64,000 nucleotides of DNA from Streptomyces dangxiongensis (GCF_003675325.1 NZ_CP033073.1:4030001-4094000), one strand, 5' to 3'; positions 46,171 through 57,137 are shown, numbered from the stretch's first letter. The notes: generated by a model not told the origin, from the letters alone. Made by a program: numbers and translations.

Positions 46171-46764
46171 ATGACCACGCCCGTCTGCACCAGCGCCTCG
46201 GCCGCCGCCGCACCAGCGCGGCAGACCCTCCATGACTCCCGGCTCCGCCCGGGTGGCGGGACCCCCGCCTACCCGTCGTTCGCCTCGTACGTGCGGGCCC
46301 GCCAGTCCGTCCTGCTGCGCGCCGCGCGCTCACTGACCGCGAACCCGTGCGACGCCGAGGACCTGCTCCAGACCGCGCTCGCCAAGACGTACGTCGCGTG
46401 GGAGCGGATCGAGGACCAGCGGGCACTCGACGGCTATGTGCGCCGGGCCCTGCTGAACACCCGGACCTCGCAGTGGCGCAGGCGCCGAGTGGACGAGTTC
46501 GCCTGCGAGGAGCTGCCCGAGCCGGACCACGCGCCCGGCGACGAGGACCCGGCCGAGCGGCAGGCGCTGCACGACGCCATGTGGCGCGCGGTCATGAAGC
46601 TGCCGGCGCGGCAGCGGGCGATGGTCGTCCTGCGGTACTACGAGGATCTCAGCGAGGCCCAGACCGCCGAGGTGCTCGGGGTGTCGGTGGGCACGGTGAA
46701 GTCGGCGGTGTCGCGCGCGCTCGGCAAGCTGCGGGAGGACCCGGAGCTGATGCCGGCGCGCTGA
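46171..46764 (+). CDS. SigE-family ECF RNA polymerase sigma factor
   Basis: A 197-residue ECF sigma factor: sigma-2 region FASYVRARQSVLLRAARSLTANPCDAEDLLQTALAKTYVAWERI (about 38-80) and sigma-4 region LPARQRAMVVLRYYEDLSEAQTAEVLGVSVGTVKSAVSRALGKLR (about 145-190) with the HTH. No anti-sigma gene is adjacent, which is usual for this actinobacterial group. The next gene, an acyl-CoA ligase, is 117 bp downstream behind its own palindrome. Confidence 0.9.
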   Translation: MTTPVCTSASAAAAPARQTLHDSRLRPGGGTPAYPSFASYVRARQSVLLRAARSLTANPCDAEDLLQTALAKTYVAWERIEDQRALDGYVRRALLNTRTSQWRRRRVDEFACEELPEPDHAPGDEDPAERQALHDAMWRAVMKLPARQRAMVVLRYYEDLSEAQTAEVLGVSVGTVKSAVSRALGKLREDPELMPAR

Positions 46765-46803
46765 TCCCCTTGCGCCCTGACCCCAATTTTCCTCCCGCTA
46801 GTG

Positions 46804-46821
46804 ACATACCGCGCGGTATGT
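46804..46821. promoter_or_regulatory. 18-bp perfect palindrome upstream of the acyl-CoA ligase
   Basis: ACATACCGCGCGGTATGT, 60 bp before the GTG start. The TACCG-CG-CGGTA core and length are typical of operators of TetR-family regulators, many of which control fatty-acid genes in Streptomyces. The sequence AAGCGCAACC-type promoter elements are not clear nearby. No TetR gene is adjacent; the closest is at 50125. Confidence 0.6.
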
Positions 46822-46881
46822 GCGCAGAATCAGCGCAACCTCTACCACCGCGTAGGCAATGTCGCCCAGGAGGACGCCGCC

Positions 46882-48537
<1,656 letters not shown>

Positions 48538-48736
48538 CAGCCGCCCGGACGCCAACCGCGTCCGGACACGGGCGCCCGGACGCCAGCCGTCTCTGACACG
48601 GGCGCTCTCCTGGCAGTCGTACGACCCGACGGGTGCCGTACGGTCCTGGTGCCGGTGGTGCCCTGTCCGTCTGGGCGGGCGGGCGTCCCCATCGGCGACG
48701 CGACCGGGGCAACCGCTCTTGCCGGGCCGACCGCTT

Positions 48737-49963
48737 CTACCGGGCCGACCGCTCCTGCCGCCCCGGCCGGCTCGCCGTGCCCGCCCAGCCCAGTGCCAGC
48801 CACACACCCGCCACCGCGCACACCCCGCCCCAGCCCCAGTGGCCGAAGGCAGGGCCCGCGGCGGCCGAGGCGAGGGCGCCGCCGGCGAAACCGGAGACGA
48901 CGTAGGCGGTGTTGGCGGTCGCCGGGGTGGAGGTCGTGGTCAGGGCCAGGGTCTGGTTGGCGACGTGGGAGGCGACCAGGGCGGCGTGGATCGCGATCGC
49001 CGCGGCGCACAGCGCGACCAGCACCTGTCCGCCGAGCCAGAACAGCGGCACGGCCACCGCGGCCAGCAGATACGCGGTGCCCACGACCCGCGCGGCGCCG
49101 AACCGGTCCACCAGGCCGCCGGCCAGCGGCGCCACCGCGGTGGAGGTCAGTCCGAAGAGGCCGAAGAACCCGGCGGTCGCGGTGGACAGGCCGTACGGGG
49201 GGCCGGTCAGCAGCAGCGCGAGAGTGGTCCACAGAGCGCTCCACGCGCCGAACATCCCCGCCTGGCGCAGGCACGCCCGCCACAGGTCGGGCGAGCGGCG
49301 CAGCAGCCCCGGCAGCTCGGCGATGCCCGAGAACAGGGCGCCCCGCCGGGTCCGCCGCTCCGTCGGCAGGGCGAGGGCGGTGGCCAGTCCCAGGGCGAGG
49401 GTCAGCACCGCGGAACCGGCGAACACCCAGCGCCAGCCGAAGGACTGCCCGGCGAGACCGCCGAGGACGCGCGCCGCGACGATCCCGGTGAACAGTCCGG
49501 CTATGACGGCCGCGACATGCCGGGCGCGCCGGTCGGCGGGGGCGCGTTCGGCGACCAGCGGGACGAGCAACTGCGGGACGACGGTCGCGGCGGCGGCGGC
49601 GAACACGGCGGCGGCGAGGGCCGCGGTGCCGGGAGCGACGGCGGCGACGACCAGGGCCACCGTGGTGGCGACGGAGAGGCCCGCGACGAGCGGGCGCCGG
49701 TTGACCCGGTCACCGAGCGGGGCGAAGAAGAGCAGCCCGGCGGCGTAGCCGAACTGGGCCACGGAGGCGATCCAGGTCACGGCCGAGGGGACCGTGCCGA
49801 AGTCGTGGGCGATGAGGGGGAGCAGCGGGGCCGCGAGATAGATGTTGGCGGCCGTGACGGCGGTGCAGACGGCGATGAGGAGGAGGAGGGAGCCGGAGGC
49901 GGGCCGTTCGCGTGCGGGAACCCGGACCTCGGGTGCCTGCTGGGTGCTGGTGGCTGTCGGCAT
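48737..49963 (-). CDS. MFS transporter (multidrug efflux type)
   Basis: A 408-residue major facilitator with about 12 helices; MFS motif A-like loop GDRVNRRPLVAGLS near residue 80. ATG 49963 is preceded by AAGGAG. It is divergent from a TetR repressor gene, with two operator-like repeats between. In S. coelicolor the equivalent pair, as I recall SCO4007 and SCO4008, is a drug-responsive efflux pump and its repressor. Confidence 0.9.
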   Translation of the reverse strand: MPTATSTQQAPEVRVPARERPASGSLLLLIAVCTAVTAANIYLAAPLLPLIAHDFGTVPSAVTWIASVAQFGYAAGLLFFAPLGDRVNRRPLVAGLSVATTVALVVAAVAPGTAALAAAVFAAAAATVVPQLLVPLVAERAPADRRARHVAAVIAGLFTGIVAARVLGGLAGQSFGWRWVFAGSAVLTLALGLATALALPTERRTRRGALFSGIAELPGLLRRSPDLWRACLRQAGMFGAWSALWTTLALLLTGPPYGLSTATAGFFGLFGLTSTAVAPLAGGLVDRFGAARVVGTAYLLAAVAVPLFWLGGQVLVALCAAAIAIHAALVASHVANQTLALTTTSTPATANTAYVVSGFAGGALASAAAGPAFGHWGWGGVCAVAGVWLALGWAGTASRPGRQERSAR

Positions 49964-50014
49964 GGGCGGAGCTACTCCTTGGGAACCGGCTCGCGTGACG
50001 GACGGGGCGCACAC

Positions 50015-50095
50015 AACTAACTGGTTGGTTGGAACTATGCAACAGCGTGCCCGGCCCCCGCATTCCCGTCAATCATGGCAACCAAATAGTTGGTT
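50015..50095. promoter_or_regulatory. Two TetR operator-like inverted repeats
   Basis: AACTAA-CTGG-TTGGTT at 50015-50030 (one arm mismatch) and AACCAA-ATAG-TTGGTT at 50080-50095 (perfect arms), 65 bp apart, within the 161-bp divergent region. The spacing and the shared AACYAA-N4-TTGGTT pattern suggest two binding sites for the adjacent TetR protein, controlling both genes. Confidence 0.7.
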
Positions 50096-50124
50096 ACCCG
50101 TCGCCCGCGCTCTACCCTGTCCGC

Positions 50125-50709
50125 ATGGGCACAGTCAGGGACCCCGAGGCCACCAGGACCCGCATCTTCGACGCGGCGCTCGCCGAGTTCGCCCGGCACG
50201 GCATCGCGGGCGCCCGCATCGACCGCATCGCCGAGCGGGCGAAGGCCAACAAGCAGCTCATCTACGCCTACTTCGGCAACAAGGCGGAGCTGTTCACCCG
50301 GGTCCTGGAGAGGTCGATGCTCGACCTGGCCGTCGCCGTCCCCGTGGACCCCGACGACATCGAGGGCTGGGTCGACCGCGTGATCGACTACCACGCGGCG
50401 CACCCCGAAGTGCTCCGCCTGCTCTTCTGGGAGGGCCTGGAGTACGGCGCCGACACCGAACTGCCCGATGAGAACGGGCGCCAGGAGCACTACCGCCAGA
50501 AGATCGACGCGCTCCGCGACGGCCAGGAACGGGGCGTGATCACCGACGCGATCCCGGCCCGCGACCTGCTTTTCCTCCTCATCGGCCTGGCCAACTGGGC
50601 CGCCGTCGTCCCGCAGATGCGCCGCATCGTGGTGGGCACCGAGGACGCCGACCGGGACCGCCTGCGCGCCTCGGTCAGGGAAGCGGCCCGACGCCTGGTC
50701 GCCGGCTGA
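50125..50709 (+). CDS. TetR family repressor of the MFS pump
   Basis: A 194-residue regulator with an N-terminal HTH (RTRIFDAALAEFARHGIAGARIDRIAERAKANKQLIYAYFGNKAELF, about 10-55) and a C-terminal ligand domain (TetR_C type, WVDRVIDYHAAHPEVLRLLFWEGLEYG). ATG 50125; in-frame codons upstream run through the operator and are unlikely coding. Expected to bind the two repeats upstream and respond to cationic drugs, by analogy to SCO4008. Confidence 0.9.
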   Translation: MGTVRDPEATRTRIFDAALAEFARHGIAGARIDRIAERAKANKQLIYAYFGNKAELFTRVLERSMLDLAVAVPVDPDDIEGWVDRVIDYHAAHPEVLRLLFWEGLEYGADTELPDENGRQEHYRQKIDALRDGQERGVITDAIPARDLLFLLIGLANWAAVVPQMRRIVVGTEDADRDRLRASVREAARRLVAG

Positions 50710-50811
50710 CCCAGACGCCTGGTCGCGGTTGACCCCGGCGTTCCGTGCGGGTGGCGTCCGGTGCGGCCGGCTGCTCGCCGCGCGGCCGGCCGGCTCCGGC
50801 GCCCCGGGCGG

Positions 50812-53800
50812 CTAGTTGGTCCCGATCCGTGCGAGCAGGTCGACGATCCTGCTCTGCACCTCGGTGCTGGTGGACCGCTCGGCGAGGAACAGCACGGTCT
50901 CGCCCGAGGCCAGCCGGGGCAGGTCGGCCTGCTCGACGGCGGCGGTGTAGACGACGAGCGGGGTGCGGTTGAGCTGCCCGTTCACCCGCAGCCAGTCGAT
51001 GATCCCGGTGTGTCCGGCCCGCCGCAGGTGCACCTGCATCAGGTCCATCACCACCAGGTTCGGCCGGAACTGCCCGGCCAGCGTCACCGCGTCGTCGTCG
51101 CTCGCGGCCCGCGCCACCTGCATCCCGCGCCGCTCCAGCGTCGACGTCAGCGCCAGCGCGATCTCCGCGTGCTCCTCGATGAGCAACACCCGCGGCGGAT
51201 GCTGCTCACTGTCCCGGGGGGCCAGCGCCTTGAGCAGAACGGCGGGATCGGCGCCGTACGCCGCCTCGCGCGTCGCCTGCCCGAGCCCGGCCGTCACCAG
51301 CACCGGAACCTCGGCCGCCACGGCGGCCTGCCGCAGCGACTGGAGCGCCGTACGCGTGATGGGCCCGGTGAGGGGATCCACGAACAGCGCGGCGGGGAAC
51401 GCCGCGATCTGCGCGTCGACCTCCTCGCGCGAGTGCACGATGACCGGCCGGTACCCGCGGTCGCTGAGCGCCTGCTGGGTGGTCACGTCCGGCGCGGGCC
51501 ACACCAGCAGCCGGCGCGGGTTGTCCAACGGCTCCGGGGGCAGCTCGGCGTCCATCGGCTGCGGGCGCGGGGTGTCCGCCACCTCGACGGCACCGCCGGG
51601 CCCGTCCAGCGGCTCCGGCCCCTCGGCGGCGTCGGGCTCCGGAGCCCCTATGGCGTACGACCGCCCGATCCCCTCGGTCCCCGGGGCCGGCCGGGACGGG
51701 GGCAGGGGCGCCTGGCCGCCCAGCGACGGCTGGGCGGGCGCCGGTGCGGCCGACGGGTGCGGTCGGCCCGACTGCTCCGGCTGCGGTGCCGTACGCGCGG
51801 CCGGGTCGGGAGGCGTACCCAGCCTGCGCCGGCGGCCCGAACCACCCGGGGCGTGCGGAGGCGGCGTGGCCGTCGGCTGCTGCACCTGCGCGGCCTGCCG
51901 CGCGAACGGTACGCCCTGTCCGAGCGTGCGAACGCTGATCGCCCGCCCCTGCGTCGAGTCGGGGTCGACCGGCGCGCCACCCGCGGCCTCCGCGGGCAAC
52001 GGCTGCGCGGCCCGCTGCGGCCGTCCACCGGGCAGCGCCGTACCGGGTGCGGACGTCCCCGCACCGCCGGTGTCGCCGGCACCCGGCCACTGCCGGGGGG
52101 CACCGGACGGCACGGGCGGGGTCTGCCCCGCCGCTGCCTGCCCGGCCCCGGTCGCCGTGGGCAGCGGATGGGCGCCCGGCGGCGGTACGACCGGGCCGCC
52201 GGCGGACGGCGTCCCCGGCTGCCCGGCCGGAAGCTGTGCTGCCGGGGCCTGGGCGGCTACGGACTGGCCGGGCGCGCCCTGGGCCGGTACGGCGGTGGCC
52301 TGGTGCCGGGCCTGGGGGACGGAGGCGGGCGGCGCGGCGGTGCCGTGGGCCGGAGCAGCCGACGGCTGTGCTCCCTGGGGGCCGGGCCCGGGCCGGCCGT
52401 GCGCCGTGCCCTGGGCGGGAACGACGGGGTGGGTGGCCGTCGCCGGCAGGCCCGGGGCGGCGGCACCGGGCTGGGTACCGGGGCCCGGCTGCGCGGCGCC
52501 CGGAGCCGCGGCCTGCGGCTGGCTCGCGGGCGGGACGGGACCGGCCTGGACCGGGATGCCCGCTCCGGCCGTACCCTGCGCCGGAACGCGGTGTCCCGGG
52601 ACCTGCTGACCGGGAGCAGGCGGCGGTACGGCGGTGTCGTGCGGGCCCTGGCCGGGGGTGACCGGCGCCACCGCAGGCACCGGCACCGGCTGGACGGGGG
52701 GCGCCTGCCCAGGACCCGTCTGTCCGGGACCCACTTGTCCTGTGGCCGACTGTCCGGGAGCCGTCTGTCCGTGGACAGCCTGTGCCGGGACGGTCGCGGG
52801 CGCGGTCCCCGGCGCCACCGCCCCGGCGGGCCCGGCCGGCTGGGCCACGGCCCGGCGGCGCCGGCCGGTCGGGGCGCTGGTCGGGTGCGCCTGCGGTGGG
52901 GTGTGGTCCTCGGACTGGTCGAGCGGTACGGCGTCGTGCCGGCCGTCTTCACCCGGGAAGCCCGGGAAGCCCGGGAAGCCCGGGGTGGGCGGGACGTCCG
53001 GGGTGCCCGGGACCCCCGTGACGGACACCGGCTGCTGCGCGGGCATCTGCGCCTGTCCGGGCACCGGCCCGGCACCGGCGGCCTGCGGTTGACCGGCATC
53101 GGCACCCGGAGCCGCGGGGGCCGCGAGGGGGGCGGGAGTCAGGGGGGCGTCCGTGCCCGGCTCCCCGGGGACACCGGCGTCCGCCACCCCGGGAGCGACA
53201 GGACCCGGAACCGGTGGCCCCACCGGACCCGCTACCGGCGCCACCGGACCGGGACCCGCTACCGGCATCGGCGCCGGGCCCGTACCCGGAGCCGCCGCGT
53301 CCGCCGTGTCAGGCGCGTCGACCGGGTCCGCGTAGTCCGGGGCCCGGTCGGCCTCGGCCGGGGGCAGGGCGAAGACCGCACGCGGGTTGTCCGCACCCGC
53401 ACCCGTACTGGCCCCCGCCTCCTGAGCCGCCGCCGCCCGCTCCGCCGCCGCGGCCAGCGCCCGGCGGCGCCGCCCGGTCGGCTGCCCGTCGTCGTGGACC
53501 GCCTGCGCACCCTCTCCGGGAGGAACGTCCGCACCGCTCGCCGGGACCGCGTGCGACGCGCTGCCTGCCGCGGGAAGGGCCGGCGGCAGGGCAGCCTGCG
53601 GGGCGCCGTCGCGGCGGGCGCGCCGGCCCGTGGGCACGGGTACGCCCTGCGGCGGGACGGTCCCACCGAGTCCCGTACCGGAGGCGGCCGCCCCCGCGGC
53701 ATGCTCGGCCGCGGTCACCACCGCCCCCTCGGTCACGCTCTCGACCATGCCGACCATGCCGACCATGCCCGTACCGCCGGCCTCGCCGGCAGGTGAACCG

Positions 53801-55842
53801 GCACCGGCAGCACCGTCACCCGCGTCGATGTCGGCGTCGATGTCGGCGTCGATGTCGGAGGGCCGCCCACGGCGTCGCCCGGTGCCGCCGGGCTCGGGCG
53901 TGATCTCCACGGCCTCCGCCGGTACCGCGGCCGGCAGTGCGGCCGGCTCCCCGGCGGGGGCGGCGGCCCGCCGCCGGCGTCGCCCGGTCGGCAGGGGCGC
54001 GTCCGCGTCACCGGCGTCAACCGCGCCGGCGACGTCACTCTCCAGGAAGGCGTCCGTGGAGCCCCGGCGCGCCCGCCGCCGCCCGCCGCCGGCCCCCTGC
54101 TCACCCATGCCGGCATCGTCGGCACCACCCTCACCGAAGGTGCCCGGCGCCTGCCCGCCCGGGGCCGCCTGGCCCGGGAGCGCCAGCCGTGCCGCGACCC
54201 CGGCGACCGCGCCCGCTCCGCCGCCGAGCGGCACCTCGAGCACGTACGCGCTGCCGCTCATGCCCGGCACCTCGTGCGTCTGGAGGACACCGCCGTGGGC
54301 GCGCACGATCCCGCGCACGATCGGCTCGTGCACGGGGTCTCCGCCCGCGTACGGCCCGCGCACCTCGATGCGTGCGACCTCTCCGCGCTGCGCCGCCGCC
54401 ACGACGACCGTGTTGTCCAGATAGCCGCCCGCCGAGACGGGCGTGTTGCCCGTGGCGTCGACTCCGGCGACATCCGCCACGAGATGCGCGAGCGCGGTGG
54501 CGAGCCGCTGCGGGTCGACCTCCGCCTCGATGGGCGGCGCGTGGACGGCGAACTGCACCCGGCCCGGCCCGATCAGCTCGACGGCACCGTCCACACCGGC
54601 GGCGACGACGGCGTCCAGCAGCACCTTCGTACGGGTGATGTTCTCGGCGCCCGTGTCCAGCCGCTGGTATCCGAGGACGTTGTCGATCAGCGTCGTGATG
54701 CGTGAGTAGCCGGCCGAGAGATGGTGGAGCACCTGGTTGGCCTCGGGCCAAAGCTGCCCGGCGTCGTCGGCGGCCAGCGCGGCCAGTTCGCGGCGCAGTT
54801 CGTCGAGCGGCCCGCGCAGCGACTGCCCGAGCAGCGTGAGGAGCTGCTCGTGCCGGCCGGCCAGCGCCTCGTACCGGTCCTTCTCCCGCTCGGCGAGCGA
54901 CGCGTACCGGTCCTTCTCCCGCTCGGCGAGCGAGGTGTACCGCTCCTCGCCGGCCGCGATCTCCTCCGCGTGCTGCTCGCGCAGCTCCTCCAGCTCGGTG
55001 ACGTGCTGCTGGCGCAGTGCGGTCAGATCGGAGGCGTGCTCCTCGGAGAGCCGCTCCAGCTCCTCCGCGTGCGCCTTCTCCAGCGCGGCCTTCTCCTCCG
55101 ACAGGGAGTCGAACGGCCGCCGGTCGGCGAAGGTCATCACGGCGCCGACGAGCTGGTCGCCGTCCCGTACCGGCGCGGTGGTCAGATCGACCGGCACCTT
55201 CCGGTCGCCCTTGGCCCACAGCGCCTGCCCGCGCACCCGATGCTTGCGCCCGGAGCGCAGGGTGTCGGCGAGCGGCGACTCCTCGTAGGGGAACGGCGAG
55301 CCGTCGGCACGCGAGTGCAGCACCAGGGTGTGCAGCTCCTTGCCGCCCAGTTCACCGGCCCGGTACCCCAGTATCTGCGCGGCGGCCGGGTTGACGAGCA
55401 CGATCCGCCCGTCGGTGTCCGTGCCGACGACGCCCTCCGACGCGGCCCGCAGGATCATCTCCGTCTGCCGCTGCGAGCGCGCCAGCTCCGCCTCGGTGTC
55501 GACGGTCCCGGACAGGTCCCGGACCACGAGCATGAGCAGCTCGTCACCGGTGTAGCCGTAACCGTCGTACGCCTGCTGCCCGTTCTCCAGGTTCGCGCTC
55601 GTGACCTCGACCGGGAACTCGGTCCCGTCGGTCCGCCGCGCGACCATCCGCGTCGGCTTCGTACGCCCGCGGGGATCCATGTGATCGGGCCGCCGCATGG
55701 AGCCGGGGATGAGCCGGGAGTCGAACTGCGGCAGCAGATCGAGCAGCCCGCGCCCGACGAGCGCGGTCCCCGGCGCCTCGAAGGCCTCCAACGCGATGGT
55801 GTTGGCGTTGACGACGGTTCCGTTGGCGTTGACCAGGACCAA
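50812..55842 (-). CDS. Giant hybrid sensor: PAS-PAS-degenerate kinase-long linker-two receiver domains
   Basis: 1676 residues from the first usable GTG; the natural start is probably the GTG at 55927 (GGGAGGAAGG upstream), whose frame is cut off by a 19-bp duplication at 55825-55862. Order: PAS (1-105), PAS (about 120-240), coiled coil rich in EELERLSEEH and repeated LAEREKDRY (250-330), kinase-like region (335-545), an Ala/Pro/Gly-rich linker of about 880 residues, then two receiver-like domains (about 1440-1545 and 1550-1676; phosphoacceptor Asp in LVVMDLM in the second). The H-box reads GQSLRGPL where SHELRTPL is expected, so the phosphorylated His is missing, and the ATPase N-box is not recognisable. 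Probably a pseudokinase scaffold. Cytosolic; no transmembrane segments. Confidence 0.8.
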   Translation of the reverse strand: MVLVNANGTVVNANTIALEAFEAPGTALVGRGLLDLLPQFDSRLIPGSMRRPDHMDPRGRTKPTRMVARRTDGTEFPVEVTSANLENGQQAYDGYGYTGDELLMLVVRDLSGTVDTEAELARSQRQTEMILRAASEGVVGTDTDGRIVLVNPAAAQILGYRAGELGGKELHTLVLHSRADGSPFPYEESPLADTLRSGRKHRVRGQALWAKGDRKVPVDLTTAPVRDGDQLVGAVMTFADRRPFDSLSEEKAALEKAHAEELERLSEEHASDLTALRQQHVTELEELREQHAEEIAAGEERYTSLAEREKDRYASLAEREKDRYEALAGRHEQLLTLLGQSLRGPLDELRRELAALAADDAGQLWPEANQVLHHLSAGYSRITTLIDNVLGYQRLDTGAENITRTKVLLDAVVAAGVDGAVELIGPGRVQFAVHAPPIEAEVDPQRLATALAHLVADVAGVDATGNTPVSAGGYLDNTVVVAAAQRGEVARIEVRGPYAGGDPVHEPIVRGIVRAHGGVLQTHEVPGMSGSAYVLEVPLGGGAGAVAGVAARLALPGQAAPGGQAPGTFGEGGADDAGMGEQGAGGGRRRARRGSTDAFLESDVAGAVDAGDADAPLPTGRRRRRAAAPAGEPAALPAAVPAEAVEITPEPGGTGRRRGRPSDIDADIDADIDAGDGAAGAGSPAGEAGGTGMVGMVGMVESVTEGAVVTAAEHAAGAAASGTGLGGTVPPQGVPVPTGRRARRDGAPQAALPPALPAAGSASHAVPASGADVPPGEGAQAVHDDGQPTGRRRRALAAAAERAAAAQEAGASTGAGADNPRAVFALPPAEADRAPDYADPVDAPDTADAAAPGTGPAPMPVAGPGPVAPVAGPVGPPVPGPVAPGVADAGVPGEPGTDAPLTPAPLAAPAAPGADAGQPQAAGAGPVPGQAQMPAQQPVSVTGVPGTPDVPPTPGFPGFPGFPGEDGRHDAVPLDQSEDHTPPQAHPTSAPTGRRRRAVAQPAGPAGAVAPGTAPATVPAQAVHGQTAPGQSATGQVGPGQTGPGQAPPVQPVPVPAVAPVTPGQGPHDTAVPPPAPGQQVPGHRVPAQGTAGAGIPVQAGPVPPASQPQAAAPGAAQPGPGTQPGAAAPGLPATATHPVVPAQGTAHGRPGPGPQGAQPSAAPAHGTAAPPASVPQARHQATAVPAQGAPGQSVAAQAPAAQLPAGQPGTPSAGGPVVPPPGAHPLPTATGAGQAAAGQTPPVPSGAPRQWPGAGDTGGAGTSAPGTALPGGRPQRAAQPLPAEAAGGAPVDPDSTQGRAISVRTLGQGVPFARQAAQVQQPTATPPPHAPGGSGRRRRLGTPPDPAARTAPQPEQSGRPHPSAAPAPAQPSLGGQAPLPPSRPAPGTEGIGRSYAIGAPEPDAAEGPEPLDGPGGAVEVADTPRPQPMDAELPPEPLDNPRRLLVWPAPDVTTQQALSDRGYRPVIVHSREEVDAQIAAFPAALFVDPLTGPITRTALQSLRQAAVAAEVPVLVTAGLGQATREAAYGADPAVLLKALAPRDSEQHPPRVLLIEEHAEIALALTSTLERRGMQVARAASDDDAVTLAGQFRPNLVVMDLMQVHLRRAGHTGIIDWLRVNGQLNRTPLVVYTAAVEQADLPRLASGETVLFLAERSTSTEVQSRIVDLLARIGTN

Positions 55843-55862
55843 CGGCGTTGACCAGGACCAAC
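55825..55862. repeat. 19-bp exact tandem duplication disrupting the sensor N-terminus
   Basis: GGCGTTGACCAGGACCAAC occurs twice head to tail (55825-55843 and 55844-55862). Removing one copy joins the start at 55927 in frame to the sensor gene, giving ...LPDALVLVNANGTVVNAN. Because 19 is not a multiple of three, the duplication shifts the frame. Confidence 0.9.
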
Positions 55863-56175
55863 GCGTCCGGCAGCGCGTCGAGTATGGCTGCGAGGCGAGC
55901 AGCGCCTCGGGATGGCCTGCTGCTCACGAGACGCCTTCCTCCCTGTTACCGCACCTTGCCGACCGCTCCGGCCATATTGCCAACCGGCCCGCGACGTGTC
56001 ACGCGAGGGAGTCTAAGCGCACGGGTCGTGCCGGCGGCGCCGGATGCGAGGGAGGTCCCACGGGGAAGTGACGCCGAACGTGTGTGACCGTGCGCCCCGG
56101 CTCCCCGATCCCTCCCCCGGACCTTTACGGAACCACTGCGTCCGCCAAGCCCCTCCCACACCCCCCGGCCGCCCG

Positions 56176-56643
56176 CTACGCGCCGGCGCGCGGCAGCAGG
56201 GGCACCATCCGGTCCCACCGCTCGATCTGGCACCCGTCACTGCGGTCGTACGAGGCGTCGACCGGGCGTCCGGCCCAGACGCCGGTGACATGGGCGGTGG
56301 CCGGGCCGCCGTAGAGGGGGATGCACAGGGCGCCCGGGTCCACCGGCGCGAAGGGATCGCGCCCCCACCGGGTGTTCGTGTCGAGCTCCCGGCAGGCCCC
56401 GGCCACGTCCGGGTGACGGCCGGCGCCCGGGTGACAGGACAGCTCGTACGTCCCGTCCCGCCCGGCCCCGGCGTGCCGGACCACGACGGTGAGGTGATCA
56501 CCCCGGTCCTCGGGCCGGACGGGCGGCGGCATGGCACCGGCCGTGGCGGCGGGTACGGCGGTGGCGAGCGGGAGAAGGGAGGCGGCGCCGGCGAGAGACG
56601 CCAGCAGCAGGCGCCGCGCGGCACCCGACAGAAGAGAGGTCAT
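56176..56643 (-). CDS. Subtilisin inhibitor-like (SSI) secreted protein
   Basis: A 155-residue protein with a signal peptide (1-36, ending ATAGA) and an SSI-family domain: LTVVVRHAGAGRDGTYELSCHPGAGRHPDVAGAC near 50, the second disulfide region GALCIPLYGGPATAHVTGVW near 104 that includes the reactive-site loop, and SYDRSDGCQIERWDRM near 130. The bond region after the cysteine (CIPLYGG) is less typical than the usual CxMxYGG of strong subtilisin inhibitors, so specificity may differ. Inhibits extracellular proteases by family. Confidence 0.9.
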   Translation of the reverse strand: MTSLLSGAARRLLLASLAGAASLLPLATAVPAATAGAMPPPVRPEDRGDHLTVVVRHAGAGRDGTYELSCHPGAGRHPDVAGACRELDTNTRWGRDPFAPVDPGALCIPLYGGPATAHVTGVWAGRPVDASYDRSDGCQIERWDRMVPLLPRAGA

Positions 56644-56843
56644 GCCCCGTCCAACGCCGAACCGTCCAGGACGTTGCGCAACCGCCTCCCTTCACTCCTC
56701 CGGTCCACCCTCCCGCCCCGCCGGGGAAGGCCTTTGCCCTGCGGCCCGACTGCCTAGTACCGTGGGGGGCGATTGGTGACAGGGCGCTCGCCTGTGTCAT
56801 CATCTGCACGCACCGATCACGCGCTCGCGTGAGCGGTTGTGCT

Positions 56844-56934
56844 GGAGGCGTCGCCTAGTCCGGTCTATGGCGCCGCACTGCTAATGCGGTTTGGGTCTTA
56901 AAGCCCATCGAGGGTTCAAATCCCTCCGCCTCCG
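56844..56934 (+). tRNA. tRNA-Ser(GCT)
   Basis: Class II tRNA with acceptor GGAGGCG/CGCCTCC, anticodon GCT in loop CTGCTAA, long variable arm (TTTGGGTCTTAAAGCCCATC) and T-arm GAGGG-TTCAAAT-CCCTC, discriminator G; CCA not encoded. It reads AGC/AGU. Confidence 0.97.
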
Positions 56935-56943
56935 CACCGATCC

Positions 56944-56974
56944 CGAAGCCCCGGTCCCCAGGACCGGGGCTTCG
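56944..56974 (+). terminator. Terminator after tRNA-Ser(GCT)
   Basis: A 14-bp perfect stem (CGAAGCCCCGGTCC at 56944-56957 with 56961-56974) around a 3-nt loop, 10 bp beyond the tRNA. Confidence 0.8.
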
Positions 56975-57137
56975 GTGTTCCCCGGCCGCGATCGCCCCTC
57001 CGCCCGGAGCAACGTTTCCGCAGGTCACAAGGGGTATGCGAACCGGATTTCACATGACGGCGGCAGTCATGTAATGTTCTTCCTGTCGCCGCGAGCGGGC
57101 CGAAAGGGCCGGGAGCGAAGACAAAACAAAAGAACAA

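Noticed and set aside
50761..53796. 1011-codon open frame on the + strand
   Set aside because: Lies antisense to the Ala/Pro/Gly-rich linker of the sensor gene; Arg/Gly-rich with no domain, a GC-bias shadow.
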